A stretch of 64,000 bases of DNA from CAZNVB01 sp964651495 (GCA_964651495.1 CAZYWP010000001.1:1-64000), one strand, 5' to 3'. Positions 41,994 through 52,000 are shown, numbered from the stretch's first letter. Notes: generated from the sequence alone by a model not told the origin. Numbers and translations: made by a program.

Positions 41994-42629
41994 ATGGCCG
42001 GATTCGCCGCTTACTCCGAGCAGATTTTACCTGCTCCCGCCGGGCTTCTGATGAAGAACGAGGAAGCGCTGTCTGAAAGGGAAATCCTCGAACGGGTCAA
42101 AAGAGGGAGAAAGGCGGCCTACCAGGTGATCGTCACCCGGTACATGAAAAAGGCCTATTTCACCGCCCTGGGGTTCGTCCACAACCACCAGGACGCCCTG
42201 GACATTTCCCAGGAGGGGTTCATCAAGGCCTTCTGCCGGATTCGGTCGTTCGACACCCGGCGCCCCTTTTTCCCCTGGTTCTATGAGATCCTCAAGAACC
42301 TCTGCCTCGACCACATCAGGCGCCGGAAACAGAAGAACGAGGTGCCGCTCGACGGCGTCCGCATCCTCCAGACCGACGAGGAAGACAGGGAGATGAAAGC
42401 GGCCCTCTGGAAGGGGATCGACGCGCTGTCCTTCGACCAGAAGGAGGTCATCCTCCTCCGCTATTTCCAGCAGCTGTCCTACCAGGAAATCGCCGCGGCC
42501 ACCGGAAAGCCGCTGGGGACGGTCATGTCCTCGCTCTTCTATGCCCGGGCCCGGCTCAGGCAGATCCTCAGCCGGTACCTGGGCCTCGAGGAGGAAGGCC
42601 GCAGACGGGGAGCGCATGATGGATCATGA
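41994..42629 (+). CDS. ECF-type RNA polymerase sigma factor
   Basis: 211 residues. Region 2 runs from ILERVKRGRKAAYQVI through DALDISQEGFIKAF, and region 4 from ALSFDQKEVILLRYFQQLSY to GTVMSSLFYARARLRQ (given by their ends). GAGAAG stands before the ATG; a later start at 42051 is possible. It is followed by its putative anti-sigma factor, overlapping by 14 bases. Confidence 0.93.
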   Translation: MAGFAAYSEQILPAPAGLLMKNEEALSEREILERVKRGRKAAYQVIVTRYMKKAYFTALGFVHNHQDALDISQEGFIKAFCRIRSFDTRRPFFPWFYEILKNLCLDHIRRRKQKNEVPLDGVRILQTDEEDREMKAALWKGIDALSFDQKEVILLRYFQQLSYQEIAAATGKPLGTVMSSLFYARARLRQILSRYLGLEEEGRRRGAHDGS

Positions 42630-43065
42630 GAAAATGAAGAAGATCATCGCGGCTTCGGTTGACGAAGGGTTAGACGACGAAGCCAGGGCGATGGTCGAGG
42701 AGCACCTGGCCTCCTGCCCGGAGTGCCGGAGAGAACATGAGGAATTGATCAAAGTCGAGGAGGTGATGGGAAAGATGGCCTTCAAGAACCCTCCCCATGA
42801 AATATGGGACGTGTATTGGACCTCGGTCTATAACCGCCTGGAAAGGGGGATCGGCTGGATCCTGCTCTCGCTGGGCGCGATCATCCTGCTTTTCTTCGGC
42901 GGCTACAAAATGGTGGAAGGGATCATCCGGGATGCGGCTATTCCCCTGCTGCTCAAAGTCGGAATCCTCGCCCTCATGGGCGGGGCGATCGTCCTGCTGG
43001 TCTCGATTATCAGGGAACAATTCTTCTTGAGAAAAAGGGAAAGGTACAAGGAGATCGATCAATGA
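42616..43065 (+). CDS. anti-sigma zinc-finger membrane protein
   Basis: 149 residues. An N-terminal zf-HC2 domain carries H-x3-C-x2-C in EEHLASCPECRREHEEL. Two membrane helices (GWILLSLGAIILLFFGGY and LLKVGILALMGGAIVLLVSII) follow, then a basic cytoplasmic tail ending KRERYKEIDQ. It should keep the sigma factor encoded upstream at the membrane. It overlaps both neighbours, so the three genes form an operon. Confidence 0.9.
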   Translation: MMDHEKMKKIIAASVDEGLDDEARAMVEEHLASCPECRREHEELIKVEEVMGKMAFKNPPHEIWDVYWTSVYNRLERGIGWILLSLGAIILLFFGGYKMVEGIIRDAAIPLLLKVGILALMGGAIVLLVSIIREQFFLRKRERYKEIDQ

Positions 43066-43376
43066 TCATCGTCACGACCGAGGAGATCTCAGGAAAAACA
43101 GTCAAGAAACACCTCGGTCTCGTCCGGGGTAACACCATCCGGGCCCGCCACCTGGGCCACGATATAATGGCCCTCCTTAGGAACATTGTCGGGGGCGAGA
43201 TCCGCGATTACACCAAGATGATGGCCGAGGCCAGGGAACAGGCCATCGACAGGATGGTCCAGGAGGCCGAGGCCTTGGGCGCGAACGCCATCGTCGCCGT
43301 CCGCTTTTCCACCTCCGAGATGATGCACGGCGCCGCCGAGATCATCGTCTACGGCACGGCCGCCATTGTGGAATAA
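43062..43376 (+). CDS. UPF0145/YbjQ-family protein
   Basis: 104 residues with the YbjQ signature: MIIVTTEEISGKTVKKHLG at the start, the RARHLGHDIMALLRNIVGGE core and ALGANAIVAVRFSTSE near the end. The family forms small pentameric beta/alpha rings with suggested heavy-metal binding, but the function is not known. It overlaps the anti-sigma stop as ATGA. Confidence 0.9.
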   Translation: MIIVTTEEISGKTVKKHLGLVRGNTIRARHLGHDIMALLRNIVGGEIRDYTKMMAEAREQAIDRMVQEAEALGANAIVAVRFSTSEMMHGAAEIIVYGTAAIVE

Positions 43377-43460
43377 GCAAGAGCTAAGGGCTTCTTGCAT
43401 TAATTCACCTAAGTCAATAAAATATCAACGGTTCATCGTGTCCTTTTCGGGCCTATTCGC

Positions 43461-44417
43461 ATGAGCAAAGAAGAAGATTTTTATCAGCTGGAGAAGGGCA
43501 TCCTCGTCCTGAAAAAAGAGATCGAGGAGCTCGAGACCTCGGAGGACCCCGACAAGAAGGACAAGGTCTCCGTCCTCCGCGCCCGGATCGAAAATGACTG
43601 GTCCCGGATCAGCCCGCGCCTGACGCCCTCCCAGATTGTCCAGATCGCCCGCCATCCCCAGAGGCCCTACACTCTGGATTATATCGCCGAGCTGGTCGAG
43701 GATTTTATCGAGATGCACGGCGACCGGCGTTTCGCCGATGACCCGGCTCTCGTCGCCGGCCTCGGATTTTACAAGGGAAAGACGACGGCCTTTATCGGAC
43801 ACCAAAAAGGCCGGGGGACCAGAGAGAGGATCGCCCGCAACTTCGGCCAGCCCAACCCGGAGGGCTACCGCAAGGCGCTGCGGGTAATGAAAGCAGCCGA
43901 GAAGTTCGGTTTCCCGATCGTCACCCTCATCGATACTCCCGGCGCCTATCCCGGCATCGGCGCCGAGGAGCGCGGCCAGGCCGAGGCCATCGCCTATAAC
44001 CTCAAAGAGATCGCTCGCCTCCGGGTTCCCGTCGTCGTCGTGATCATCGGCGAGGGTGGAAGCGGTGGGGCGCTGGGCGTTGGAGTCGGCGATGTGGTCA
44101 TGATGCTCGAGCATTCTTTCTACTCGGTCATCTCCCCCGAGGGCTGCGCGGCCATCCTCTGGAAAGACCAGAGCGCGGTCAGGCAGGCGGCGGAAAATAT
44201 GCGCATCCGCGCCCTGGACCTCCTGGAACTCGGCATCATTGACAAAATTATTCCCGAGCCGCCGGGCGGAGCACACATCGACCCGGCGCAAGCCTTCAGG
44301 AACGTGGATAAGCACATCAGCCAGGCGCTCCGGAAATTCGAGTCCAAACCCGTGGACGAGATGCTCGAGGAGAGATACCAGAAATTCCGCAAGATGGGAG
44401 TCTTCATCGAGAAGTGA
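43461..44417 (+). CDS. accA: acetyl-CoA carboxylase carboxyltransferase subunit alpha
   Basis: 318 residues, the family length. The N-terminal coiled start (YQLEKGILVLKKEIEELE) and the crotonase-type core with IDTPGAYPGIGAEERGQ and IIGEGGSGGALGVGVGD are intact, including the oxyanion-hole glycines. It transfers the carboxyl group from biotin to acetyl-CoA with AccD, which is elsewhere. The stop overlaps the hisS start as GTGA. Confidence 0.97.
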   Translation: MSKEEDFYQLEKGILVLKKEIEELETSEDPDKKDKVSVLRARIENDWSRISPRLTPSQIVQIARHPQRPYTLDYIAELVEDFIEMHGDRRFADDPALVAGLGFYKGKTTAFIGHQKGRGTRERIARNFGQPNPEGYRKALRVMKAAEKFGFPIVTLIDTPGAYPGIGAEERGQAEAIAYNLKEIARLRVPVVVVIIGEGGSGGALGVGVGDVVMMLEHSFYSVISPEGCAAILWKDQSAVRQAAENMRIRALDLLELGIIDKIIPEPPGGAHIDPAQAFRNVDKHISQALRKFESKPVDEMLEERYQKFRKMGVFIEK

Positions 44418-45685
44418 GCGACGAAAGCGGCGAAAAACAGCCCGTCTCCGCGGTCAAAGGAACCCACGATATTCTCTCCGCTGAAGCCAGGCCCTGGCAG
44501 CATGCCGAGGCCGCAGCCAAGTCGATCTTCGAGCTCTATGGCTACCGGGAGATTCGAACTCCCGTCATCGAGTCGACGGAACTTTTCGAGAGGGGGACCG
44601 GCCAGACCTCCGACATCGTCCAGAAGGAGATGTACACGTTCACCGACAAGGGCGGCCGTTCGATCACGCTCCGGCCCGAGTACACGCCCTCGGTAGTCCG
44701 GGCCATCATCGAGCACCGGCTTGACCTCCTTCCGGAGCCGCTCCGATTTTATTACATCGGCCCGATGTTCCGGTTCGACAAGCCCCAGAAAGGCCGCTAC
44801 CGCCAGTTTCATCAGATTGATATCGAGGTTTTTGGCGATATGGACCCGGCCGTCGACGCCGAGATCATCGAGATGGCCGACCATCTCCTCCGCAAACTGA
44901 ACGTCGGCGAAACCGAAATCCTGGTCAATTCGGTCGGCGACCGCAAATGCCGGCCGGCCTACCTCCTGGACCTTCGGGCCGCCGCGGCGGCCGTCGAGTC
45001 GGCCTTGTGCCCGGACTGCCGGAGGAAGGCCGGAACCAACCCCCTGCGGATTTTCGACTGCAAGGTCGATGCCTGCAGAGAAATCGCCCGGAGCTTTCCG
45101 GAGATCACCGCCTATCTTTGCCCCGAATGCGAAGAACACTTCCGCGGGTTCCGTTCCTACCTCGATCTCTATCAAATCCCCTACCGGGTCGAGCCGCGCC
45201 TCGTCCGCGGCATCGACTACTATACCAAGACCACCTTTGAGATCACCGCGACTCAACTCGGGGCGCAGAACTCGATCCTCGGCGGCGGACGCTATGACGA
45301 CATGATGAAAGAGTTCGGAGGGCCCGATATCTGCGGGATCGGCTTCGCCGTCGGGATGGAAAGGCTTCTGGCGGTAGCCCAGTTCGCTCCCCAGGCTGAA
45401 GAATTCCTCTATCTCGCCTATCTGGGCGCTCCGGCCAAGGCGGAGGCCATCAAGCTGGCCCGCTCCCTGAGGCAGCAGGGAGTCGAGTGCCTGCTGGAAT
45501 TCAAGGAGCGGAGCCTGAAAACCCAGATCAGCCGGGCCAGCCGGCTCGGTGCCTCCTGGACCCTGATCATCGGCGATGAAGAGATCCGCCGTGGACTCTA
45601 TCAGATCAAGAACATGAAGACGGGGGTTCAAACGGAGACCTCCGGAGCGGACGTCATCGTCAATCTCCGCCAGTCCGACACTTGA
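44414..45685 (+). CDS. hisS: histidyl-tRNA synthetase
   Basis: 423 residues from GTG at 44414. Class II motif 2 lies in GPMFRFDKPQKGRYRQFHQI, the histidine-specific GGRYDDM follows, and motif 3 is GIGFAVGMERLL; the anticodon domain is at the end (FLYLAYLGAPAKAEAI onwards). It charges tRNA-His. It lies between accA and aspS in one operon. Confidence 0.97.
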   Translation: MSDESGEKQPVSAVKGTHDILSAEARPWQHAEAAAKSIFELYGYREIRTPVIESTELFERGTGQTSDIVQKEMYTFTDKGGRSITLRPEYTPSVVRAIIEHRLDLLPEPLRFYYIGPMFRFDKPQKGRYRQFHQIDIEVFGDMDPAVDAEIIEMADHLLRKLNVGETEILVNSVGDRKCRPAYLLDLRAAAAAVESALCPDCRRKAGTNPLRIFDCKVDACREIARSFPEITAYLCPECEEHFRGFRSYLDLYQIPYRVEPRLVRGIDYYTKTTFEITATQLGAQNSILGGGRYDDMMKEFGGPDICGIGFAVGMERLLAVAQFAPQAEEFLYLAYLGAPAKAEAIKLARSLRQQGVECLLEFKERSLKTQISRASRLGASWTLIIGDEEIRRGLYQIKNMKTGVQTETSGADVIVNLRQSDT

Positions 45686-45727
45686 ACGGGCCGCGGGACG
45701 CCCCCTAATCCAGCAAGAGAGACAGAA

Positions 45728-47506
45728 ATGGAAGACAAACCTTCGAGCAGACTCCACCGTTGGCCAAGGACGGTCTACTGCGGCCTCCTCCGGCCGGAAC
45801 ACCAGGGACAGGAGGTCACCCTCCTCGGCTGGGTCCAGCGCCTGCGGGACATGGGCAACCTTCTTTTCCTCGACCTGAGGGATCGTGAGGGCATCGTCCA
45901 GGTCATCTTCTCCCCCGCCAAACCGGGCCTCCTGGAGGCGGCCAAAAAGCTCCGGCCGGAATATGTCGTCTGCGTGCGCGGCAGAGTGAGGAAAAGGGAG
46001 GTTGGGGCTGTTAACAAAGAGATGGCCACCGGCGAAGTGGAAGTCGAAGCCGGAGACCTCCAGCTGCTCAACGTCTCCAAGGTCCCGCCCTTCCAGGTCG
46101 CCGACCCGGTACAGGCCTCGGAAGAGCTGCGCATGAAGCACCGGTACATCGACCTGCGCCGGCCTTCCAAGCAGCGCGTCCTTCGTCTCCGCCACGAAGC
46201 CGCCCAGCGCGGGCGCAACTTCCTGAGCCGCCAGGGATTCCTCGAGATCGAGACGCCGTTCCTGACCAAATCCACACCTGAAGGGGCGAGGGATTATCTT
46301 GTTCCCAGCCGCATTTACAAGGGACGTTTTTACGCCCTTCCCCAGTCTCCGCAGATTTTAAAACAGACCCTGATGATAGCGGGCTGTGATCGCTACTTCC
46401 AGATCGTCCGCTGTTTCCGGGACGAAGACCTGAGGGCTGACCGCCAGCCGGAATTCACCCAGATCGACATCGAGATGAGTTTCGCCGACAGGGAAGACAT
46501 CTACTCCCTGGTCGACGGCCTGATGGCTTCCGTCTTCGAGCTCGGCGGGGCAACCGTCCCGACGCCTTTCTCCCGCCTCACCTACGAGGAAAGCATGGAC
46601 AGGTACGGGACCGATAAACCCGACTTGCGCATCGGAGCGGAAATCACGGACCTCAGCGCCGCTGCAGCCGGCCTGGAAGCGGAAATCATCCGCCGCGTCC
46701 TGGCCGAGGGCGGCGAGCTGAAGGGGTTGAGAGTCCCGGGCGGGGCCGGCCTTTCCCGGAGCCAGCTGGAAAAGACCGGCCGGAGGGCCCAGGAACTCGG
46801 AGCCAAGGGCATCATCTGGCTGAAAAAGCAGGACGGTTTCAGGTCCTCCCTGAAACTCACGGAATCTGAAGCGGGGCTCCTCTGGGAGAAAATGCGTGCA
46901 GAAGAGGGGGATGTCGTACTGTTGGTGGCGGACAAACGGCAAGTCGCCCTGTTTGTCCTGGGAGTGCTGCGCCAGGAGCTTCTCGCCGGAACGGCCGGGA
47001 GCGGCCTCGCCTTCACCTGGATCACCGACTTTCCGCTCTTCGAGTGGAGCGAGGAGGAGAAGAAGATCGTCTCCGTCCACCACCCCTTCACGTCCCCGCT
47101 CGACGATGACCTCCACCTCCTCGACACGGACCCTTTGCGCGTCCGGGCCAAGGCGTACGACATCGTCCTCAACGGTTACGAGATCGGCGGCGGCTCTATC
47201 CGGATCCACGATTTCGCGCTGCAGCGGAGGATTTTTGGGCTGCTCGGGCTGAGCGAAAAAGAGACCGAGGAGAAATTCGGGTTCTTCCTGGAGGCGCTCG
47301 GTTACGGGACGCCGCCCCACGGCGGGATTGCCCTCGGGTTCGACCGCATCGTCATGCTGCTCGCCGGCGAAGAGTCCATCCGCGAGGTCATCCCCTTCCC
47401 CAAAACGACGAGCGCCCTCTGTCTCCTCACGGGTTCACCCTCGGAAGTGGGTGAAAAGCAGCTGGGCGAACTCGGAATCCGTCTGAATGGCAAGGCTGTC
47501 AAGTGA
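45728..47506 (+). CDS. aspS: aspartyl-tRNA synthetase
   Basis: 592 residues, the bacterial form with a GAD insertion domain. The N-terminal OB-fold starts near VTLLGWVQRLRDMGNLLFLD. Motif 2 is FRDEDLRADRQPEFTQIDIE and motif 3 is GIALGFDRIVMLLAG. Many bacteria without AsnS use a non-discriminating form that also charges tRNA-Asn; this cannot be decided here. It is convergent with the next gene, 7 bases away. Confidence 0.97.
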   Translation: MEDKPSSRLHRWPRTVYCGLLRPEHQGQEVTLLGWVQRLRDMGNLLFLDLRDREGIVQVIFSPAKPGLLEAAKKLRPEYVVCVRGRVRKREVGAVNKEMATGEVEVEAGDLQLLNVSKVPPFQVADPVQASEELRMKHRYIDLRRPSKQRVLRLRHEAAQRGRNFLSRQGFLEIETPFLTKSTPEGARDYLVPSRIYKGRFYALPQSPQILKQTLMIAGCDRYFQIVRCFRDEDLRADRQPEFTQIDIEMSFADREDIYSLVDGLMASVFELGGATVPTPFSRLTYEESMDRYGTDKPDLRIGAEITDLSAAAAGLEAEIIRRVLAEGGELKGLRVPGGAGLSRSQLEKTGRRAQELGAKGIIWLKKQDGFRSSLKLTESEAGLLWEKMRAEEGDVVLLVADKRQVALFVLGVLRQELLAGTAGSGLAFTWITDFPLFEWSEEEKKIVSVHHPFTSPLDDDLHLLDTDPLRVRAKAYDIVLNGYEIGGGSIRIHDFALQRRIFGLLGLSEKETEEKFGFFLEALGYGTPPHGGIALGFDRIVMLLAGEESIREVIPFPKTTSALCLLTGSPSEVGEKQLGELGIRLNGKAVK

Positions 47507-47513
47507 AGCCCGG

Positions 47514-49073
47514 CTATTCGACCCTGGCGACGGCGGCGTTGTAGACTTTTTTGGTCAGACCGTCCTGGAGGAAGAAGACCACCAGCAGCCGGGTCCGGTC
47601 GATCCGGCTGTGCCTTTCCTCGAAAGTGAATCCCTTCTCCTTTTCATGCTCCGTGAGCCGAGCCTCGGCATCCTTCTCAGCCTGGACGATATTGAACCGG
47701 GCGTTTTTGTCCTTCGCCGCGGCCCGGTCGAGGGTCAGGAAATCGCGGACGACCATCTTGTGGAAGACGATGCCGTTGCCGCCCCGGTATTTTTCTTCTG
47801 CCTGGACAAGGGCAAATTGATAATCGACTCCGGCGAGGTCTTTGTCGGCGGAGAACTTGACCTTGATATCGTCCCCGGCCAGCTTGGCGCTGACCTTCAA
47901 TTGCAATTCTGATTGAGTATAAACCCGGGCTTTGACCTCCGCCGCGTACTGCTTATATTTTTCTTCCGCCATCTGCCTAGCTCCTCCGCCGCCGGCCCGG
48001 CTCTCACCGTCGAAAAATACCGCCGGTGTGCTATTGACGCCGTAAAAACGCCCTCTCCGGCGCGTGGCCATGTTCATGATCGGGTCGGGCCGGGGAATGG
48101 GAAGGTGATACTCGAGGACGGCCAAATGCTCCGGCCCGTAGGACTCGATCAGCCCATCGAACCCCAGGTCGGCGGCGACGCAGGGCGGGCACTCCGAGCC
48201 GGTGAACAGTTCGGCCAGCACCGTCTTCCCTTTCCACTCCTTGGACGGCTCAAAATGCTCCACCGGAAAGGGCAGCTGTCGCTGCCGGGCTTCGAGCCCT
48301 GCTTCGAACCCTTCGCTCGAGCCGTTGACTTTAATCCAATATTCCCGGGCTTTTTCGGCCGCGTCTTCAAAGCTCTCCGCCGCCGCCCGCAGGAAGGAAT
48401 CCAAAGCCTCTTTGTTTTTTCCCATCGCTCCGAGAGTGGACCCGAGGAGATAATCATATGTCTTCTCCTGCATCCCCCCGGACTTGACGTAATCCTGCAG
48501 ACATTTTTGCGACTTTTCCGCCTGGCCTTCGTTCAGGTAGGCCATGGCCAGCGCTAAATAAAGCGTCGGCGCGTTGGACCTGGCATAATCCCGTTGGTCG
48601 GGCGGGATGGTCTTGACGAATTCCGGGTCGGAGGCCAGCTTCAGACCGTCGGCGACGTACTCCTCCACCGCCTTGGTGACCTTCTTTTTATCGAACTGAG
48701 CGATGTTTTTATGCCTGAGGATCTGCATCGAAGCGCTGTAGTAAGAAAAAATCCGGCCTGTGCCCTGGGCCGACTGAAGAACCGGTTGTTGCAGCTTGAC
48801 GATCGCATCCACGTCGGGCGCCAGCCCGATCCTAGCCACGGAGATCGCGCTATCGATAGCGGCGGCATACCGGCTCTGAGGATAGGCAGCCTTGATCCTT
48901 TCCAGCTCTTTGATCCGGGCATTGAGGTCCTCGATCCGGATGGCACTCATCAGCTCTTTATATTCCGGCGGCTGTTGTCCCGGCCGGGTTTGGACGCTGA
49001 GAGCCGGCCCGGCGACGGCCATGGACAAGAGCAAAATAAAAAACCAGACTTGCCCCGGGGCTTTCTTCATCAT
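47514..49073 (-). CDS. secreted TPR protein with thioredoxin-like domain
   Basis: 519 residues. A signal peptide (FFILLLSMAVAGPALS) precedes helical TPR-like repeats (LNEGQAEKSQKCLQDYVKSGG, KNKEALDSFLRAAAE). From about residue 280 a thioredoxin-like domain follows, with the redox motif SECPPCVAAD (C-P-P-C) and VLEYHLPIPRPDPIM, then VNSTPAVFFDG as the cis-Pro strand. The C-terminal 150 residues are beta-rich. Acting in the periplasm, it may be a dithiol oxidoreductase for a bound partner. No Dsb gene is nearby. Confidence 0.8.
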   Translation of the reverse strand: MMKKAPGQVWFFILLLSMAVAGPALSVQTRPGQQPPEYKELMSAIRIEDLNARIKELERIKAAYPQSRYAAAIDSAISVARIGLAPDVDAIVKLQQPVLQSAQGTGRIFSYYSASMQILRHKNIAQFDKKKVTKAVEEYVADGLKLASDPEFVKTIPPDQRDYARSNAPTLYLALAMAYLNEGQAEKSQKCLQDYVKSGGMQEKTYDYLLGSTLGAMGKNKEALDSFLRAAAESFEDAAEKAREYWIKVNGSSEGFEAGLEARQRQLPFPVEHFEPSKEWKGKTVLAELFTGSECPPCVAADLGFDGLIESYGPEHLAVLEYHLPIPRPDPIMNMATRRRGRFYGVNSTPAVFFDGESRAGGGGARQMAEEKYKQYAAEVKARVYTQSELQLKVSAKLAGDDIKVKFSADKDLAGVDYQFALVQAEEKYRGGNGIVFHKMVVRDFLTLDRAAAKDKNARFNIVQAEKDAEARLTEHEKEKGFTFEERHSRIDRTRLLVVFFLQDGLTKKVYNAAVARVE

Positions 49074-49192
49074 CTCACCTCCACAAGCGCTGTGACTGCG
49101 TTGACATCAATGCTCCCTTTCTTCTCCCCCGTCCTGAACGCCGGGGTCGAAGAACGAGGCCCTCGTCCCGACGGCCGGAAAAAGCCCGGGAC

Positions 49193-51028
49193 TTACTTAT
49201 CCGCCAGGGCATAAGTTGTCAGATAAGCAAGCTGGGAAACCTTTGCCATCAAATCGCCGCTGACCTTTACTACGCTGTCGCTCGTCTCATGGTAATCCTG
49301 GTGCATGCTGGTGATCACGAAAACCCAGGGAACCTTGACCGGGGCGAAGGACTCGTGGTCGCTTCCGCCCATGCTGCGTTCCATACGCCCCCGGGACTCG
49401 CGCAGGAATAGGTCGAGCCCGACATATTGATCGGCCTCTCGGATAATCTCGGCCAGGCCGGCGTCCGCCGAGAACGAGACAGGCAGGAAGTTGGCCGGCT
49501 TGACTTTCTTGAACGCTTCGTTTTCGATCGGTATGTTCATCATCCGCGCCATCGGCCGGAGCGTCGTTTCATCATAGGGCCGGCTGATCATGTCCATGTT
49601 GAAGTAGGCTACGGTCTTCTCGATGGGGAACGGAGGATTCATCACATAATACCGCGACCCAAGGAGGCCTTCCTCTTCCCCGGTCCAGAGAGCGAACAGG
49701 ACGGACCGCTTGGGCTTCTCCGGGTTCATGGCGAACGCCCTGGCCAGGTTCATGACACCGACGGACCCGGACCCGTTGTCATCGGCGCCATTAAAAACAT
49801 AGTCTCCCCGTTTTCCCAGGTGATCGAGGTGAGCACCCACTACGGCCAGCTCATTTTTGAGGTTCGGGTCGGATCCCTCGACGTAGGCCAGGACATTGCG
49901 ACACCACAAGAGCTCCGCTTTGGCCGTCGTATTGATCGTCAGGCGGGTCCCCGCGAGTTCCGTTGAAACCGGCTTGCCCCCGGTCTCGATCTTCTGCTTC
50001 AGGTCGTCAATTTTCTGACCGGAAGCCTCGAGCACAGCGTTGGCCATCTCCCGGGTAATCTCGATTACCGGAGAGCCTTCCCAGGGCATCCTCTGGGCGG
50101 CCCCGGGTAGCGAAATGCGCCGACGGGGCATGTTAATGATCGGCCACTCGTCGTTGACTCGCCTCGGCCTGGCCAGGCTGTTGAACATGTCGCTGTCCTT
50201 GCTCGTGTTTTGAACCTGGAGAATGGCCACGGCGCCCAGCTTGACGATTTCCTGTGTTTTGTTGAACCCGCCTCCGCCCCTGGCGAACGGCATCATCGGA
50301 GCGGCGGGGAAATACTTTTCTTTGAGTTCTTTGTCCTTTTGAAACGGCGATGCGGGATTGTCTTTACCCGGAGCCTCGGAAAGGATCAGGACGATTTTGC
50401 CCTTGACGTCAAGATTCTTGAACTCATCCCAGCCAATCTCCTTCTCTGTGATTCCGTAACCGGCGAAAACAACCGGAGCAGAAAAGGAATCAGCCAGGCC
50501 GAGCCTGGTCGTGAAGTCGATGTCCGGCCGGAATGTCCGGGTTTTGGTCAGGCCGCCCGCTTTGACCTCGAGGCTGATCTCCGAGGACGAATCGGTGAGC
50601 TCTTTCAGGGCGAATTCCTGGAGATAGCTTCTCTCGCGGGGCGCCGGTCCGCCCTCGCCCCTCCCCCTTCTCATCATGCCGAACATGCGGACCATGCCCG
50701 GCTGGTCGCCCGCCGGTTTCAGTTTCCAGAGGGCGAACAACGAGGCGGCGTATTCCGCGGCCAGCTGATAGCCGCGAGTTGCGACCTCGCGGCCCTCCAT
50801 CAGGTCCGACGAGATATAGGAGAGCATGGCGATCGAATCCTTGGCCGTGATGCTTTCAAACCCGGGTCTAAGTCTGTCCGGCACGGTCAGCGGCTTTTCC
50901 ATCTGGACCAGGTTTTTCTGGATGTCCTCAGGCTTCGGCTGCTGCGCTTGCTGCGGGGGAGTCTGAGCGCTCAGCACAAAAACCGTAAAGAAAATCAGAA
51001 GAGCCGACGGGATCGCCTTTTTCATCAT
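49193..51028 (-). CDS. secreted M28-family metallopeptidase
   Basis: The start at 51028 (MMKKAIPSALLIFFTVFVLS) fits the signal peptide and has GAGGAG upstream; about 611 residues. A PA (protease-associated) region with APVVFAGYGITEKE is inserted before the catalytic part. The zinc ligands are visible in VVGAHLDHLG, GADDNGSGSVGVMNL, WTGEEEGLLGSRYY, NMDMISRP and GSDHESFAP. It is an exported aminopeptidase acting on peptides. Confidence 0.93.
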   Translation of the reverse strand: MMKKAIPSALLIFFTVFVLSAQTPPQQAQQPKPEDIQKNLVQMEKPLTVPDRLRPGFESITAKDSIAMLSYISSDLMEGREVATRGYQLAAEYAASLFALWKLKPAGDQPGMVRMFGMMRRGRGEGGPAPRERSYLQEFALKELTDSSSEISLEVKAGGLTKTRTFRPDIDFTTRLGLADSFSAPVVFAGYGITEKEIGWDEFKNLDVKGKIVLILSEAPGKDNPASPFQKDKELKEKYFPAAPMMPFARGGGGFNKTQEIVKLGAVAILQVQNTSKDSDMFNSLARPRRVNDEWPIINMPRRRISLPGAAQRMPWEGSPVIEITREMANAVLEASGQKIDDLKQKIETGGKPVSTELAGTRLTINTTAKAELLWCRNVLAYVEGSDPNLKNELAVVGAHLDHLGKRGDYVFNGADDNGSGSVGVMNLARAFAMNPEKPKRSVLFALWTGEEEGLLGSRYYVMNPPFPIEKTVAYFNMDMISRPYDETTLRPMARMMNIPIENEAFKKVKPANFLPVSFSADAGLAEIIREADQYVGLDLFLRESRGRMERSMGGSDHESFAPVKVPWVFVITSMHQDYHETSDSVVKVSGDLMAKVSQLAYLTTYALADK

Positions 51029-51305
51029 GGTCTTACTCCTCTTCGAGACGAGCGATTTATCAGGTCTCACGATAAAGACCGCCAAATTAGCACAATTTAG
51101 ACGAAACGTCCATGCGCTTTCTTCCTAAGAACCCGCGCTAGAAGGACGAATTCCCGGCGGCAGAGAGGGGCTGTATTCGACAAATCGGGTCCGAGCAAGC
51201 TTTTCATAAATGACCTTGGCATTTATATATAACATATGTAATAATATCCGCCATGTCTCCTTGCCATCTCCGGTGTGATTTCCCCCTGTTCTCCAAGTAT
51301 TCATT

Positions 51306-51950
51306 CTAACCTTGCGGCGGAAGGATGATTTTCTTTTCCAGGAGCAGCCGGGACCATTCTCGGGCGTTATCCGGGCTCTCACAGTCAGCGATTCCGGCGA
51401 TCTCGGCGAAAATAAGGGTGTTAGCCGTGTTTTTGAGCAGTCGAATGATATTCTCGTTTGTCTTATCCAGCACCTGGCCGAAGATGACCTCCGTCGCCAA
51501 CCCCATTGTATAGAGCCAGAACGAATCCCATAACCGCTTCAGCGATGTATCCGGGAGCCGGCGCAGCATTGTGTCCTCCTTCATATGGGTGCGCGCCGAG
51601 GCGTAAAAATCAGAGGAGATGCCCCGCCCACCGGCCTGAGAAAGGAGGAGCGCCCGGAAAAGATGAATCTCATCGCGCGCGAAAACCACGACCCCGATGC
51701 CGATATTCAGGAACCGGATATCGGTGAAGGCCTGCTCGGCTTCCTCTTCCATCAGATGGCGCGCCGAGTCGAGAACTCCTCGCCTGAGACTTCCCATAGA
51801 GCGGAAGGAATAATACACCGGCGCGACGGAGGATTCGAGATGCTTGGCCACGCTCCTGGCCGACAGGCCCTCCAGGCCATCCCGCCTGACAATTTCAATC
51901 GCCGCTCTGAGAACGGAGGGTTGATCAAATGACACGTGTTTTGGACACAT
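51306..51950 (-). CDS. TetR-family transcriptional regulator
   Basis: 214 residues. The N-terminal helix-turn-helix runs from SVLRAAIEIVRRDGLEGLSA to SVAKHLESSVAPVYYSF, close to the TetR consensus; the C-terminal helical part (LKRLWDSFWLYTMGLATEVI) would bind a ligand and dimerise. The ligand is unknown. It sits between the M16 and M28 peptidase genes and has its own promoter and operator-like palindrome upstream. Confidence 0.9.
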   Translation of the reverse strand: MCPKHVSFDQPSVLRAAIEIVRRDGLEGLSARSVAKHLESSVAPVYYSFRSMGSLRRGVLDSARHLMEEEAEQAFTDIRFLNIGIGVVVFARDEIHLFRALLLSQAGGRGISSDFYASARTHMKEDTMLRRLPDTSLKRLWDSFWLYTMGLATEVIFGQVLDKTNENIIRLLKNTANTLIFAEIAGIADCESPDNAREWSRLLLEKKIILPPQG

Positions 51951-51971
51951 GGGAATCGCTCATCGGAAAAG

Positions 51972-52000
51972 ATTAAATAACAATCGTTATAATATGTCAA
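51972..52000 (-). promoter_or_regulatory. TetR gene promoter with operator-like palindrome
   Basis: The minus strand reads TTGACA (52000-51995), 17 bases, TTTAAT (51977-51972). ATAAC-N4-GTTAT (51977-51990) lies in the spacer and is the likely autoregulatory site. Confidence 0.6.

Noticed and set aside
44540..44560. GATTCGAACTCCCG, similar to a tRNA T-loop
   Set aside because: It lies inside hisS, and no acceptor or anticodon stems can be paired around it.
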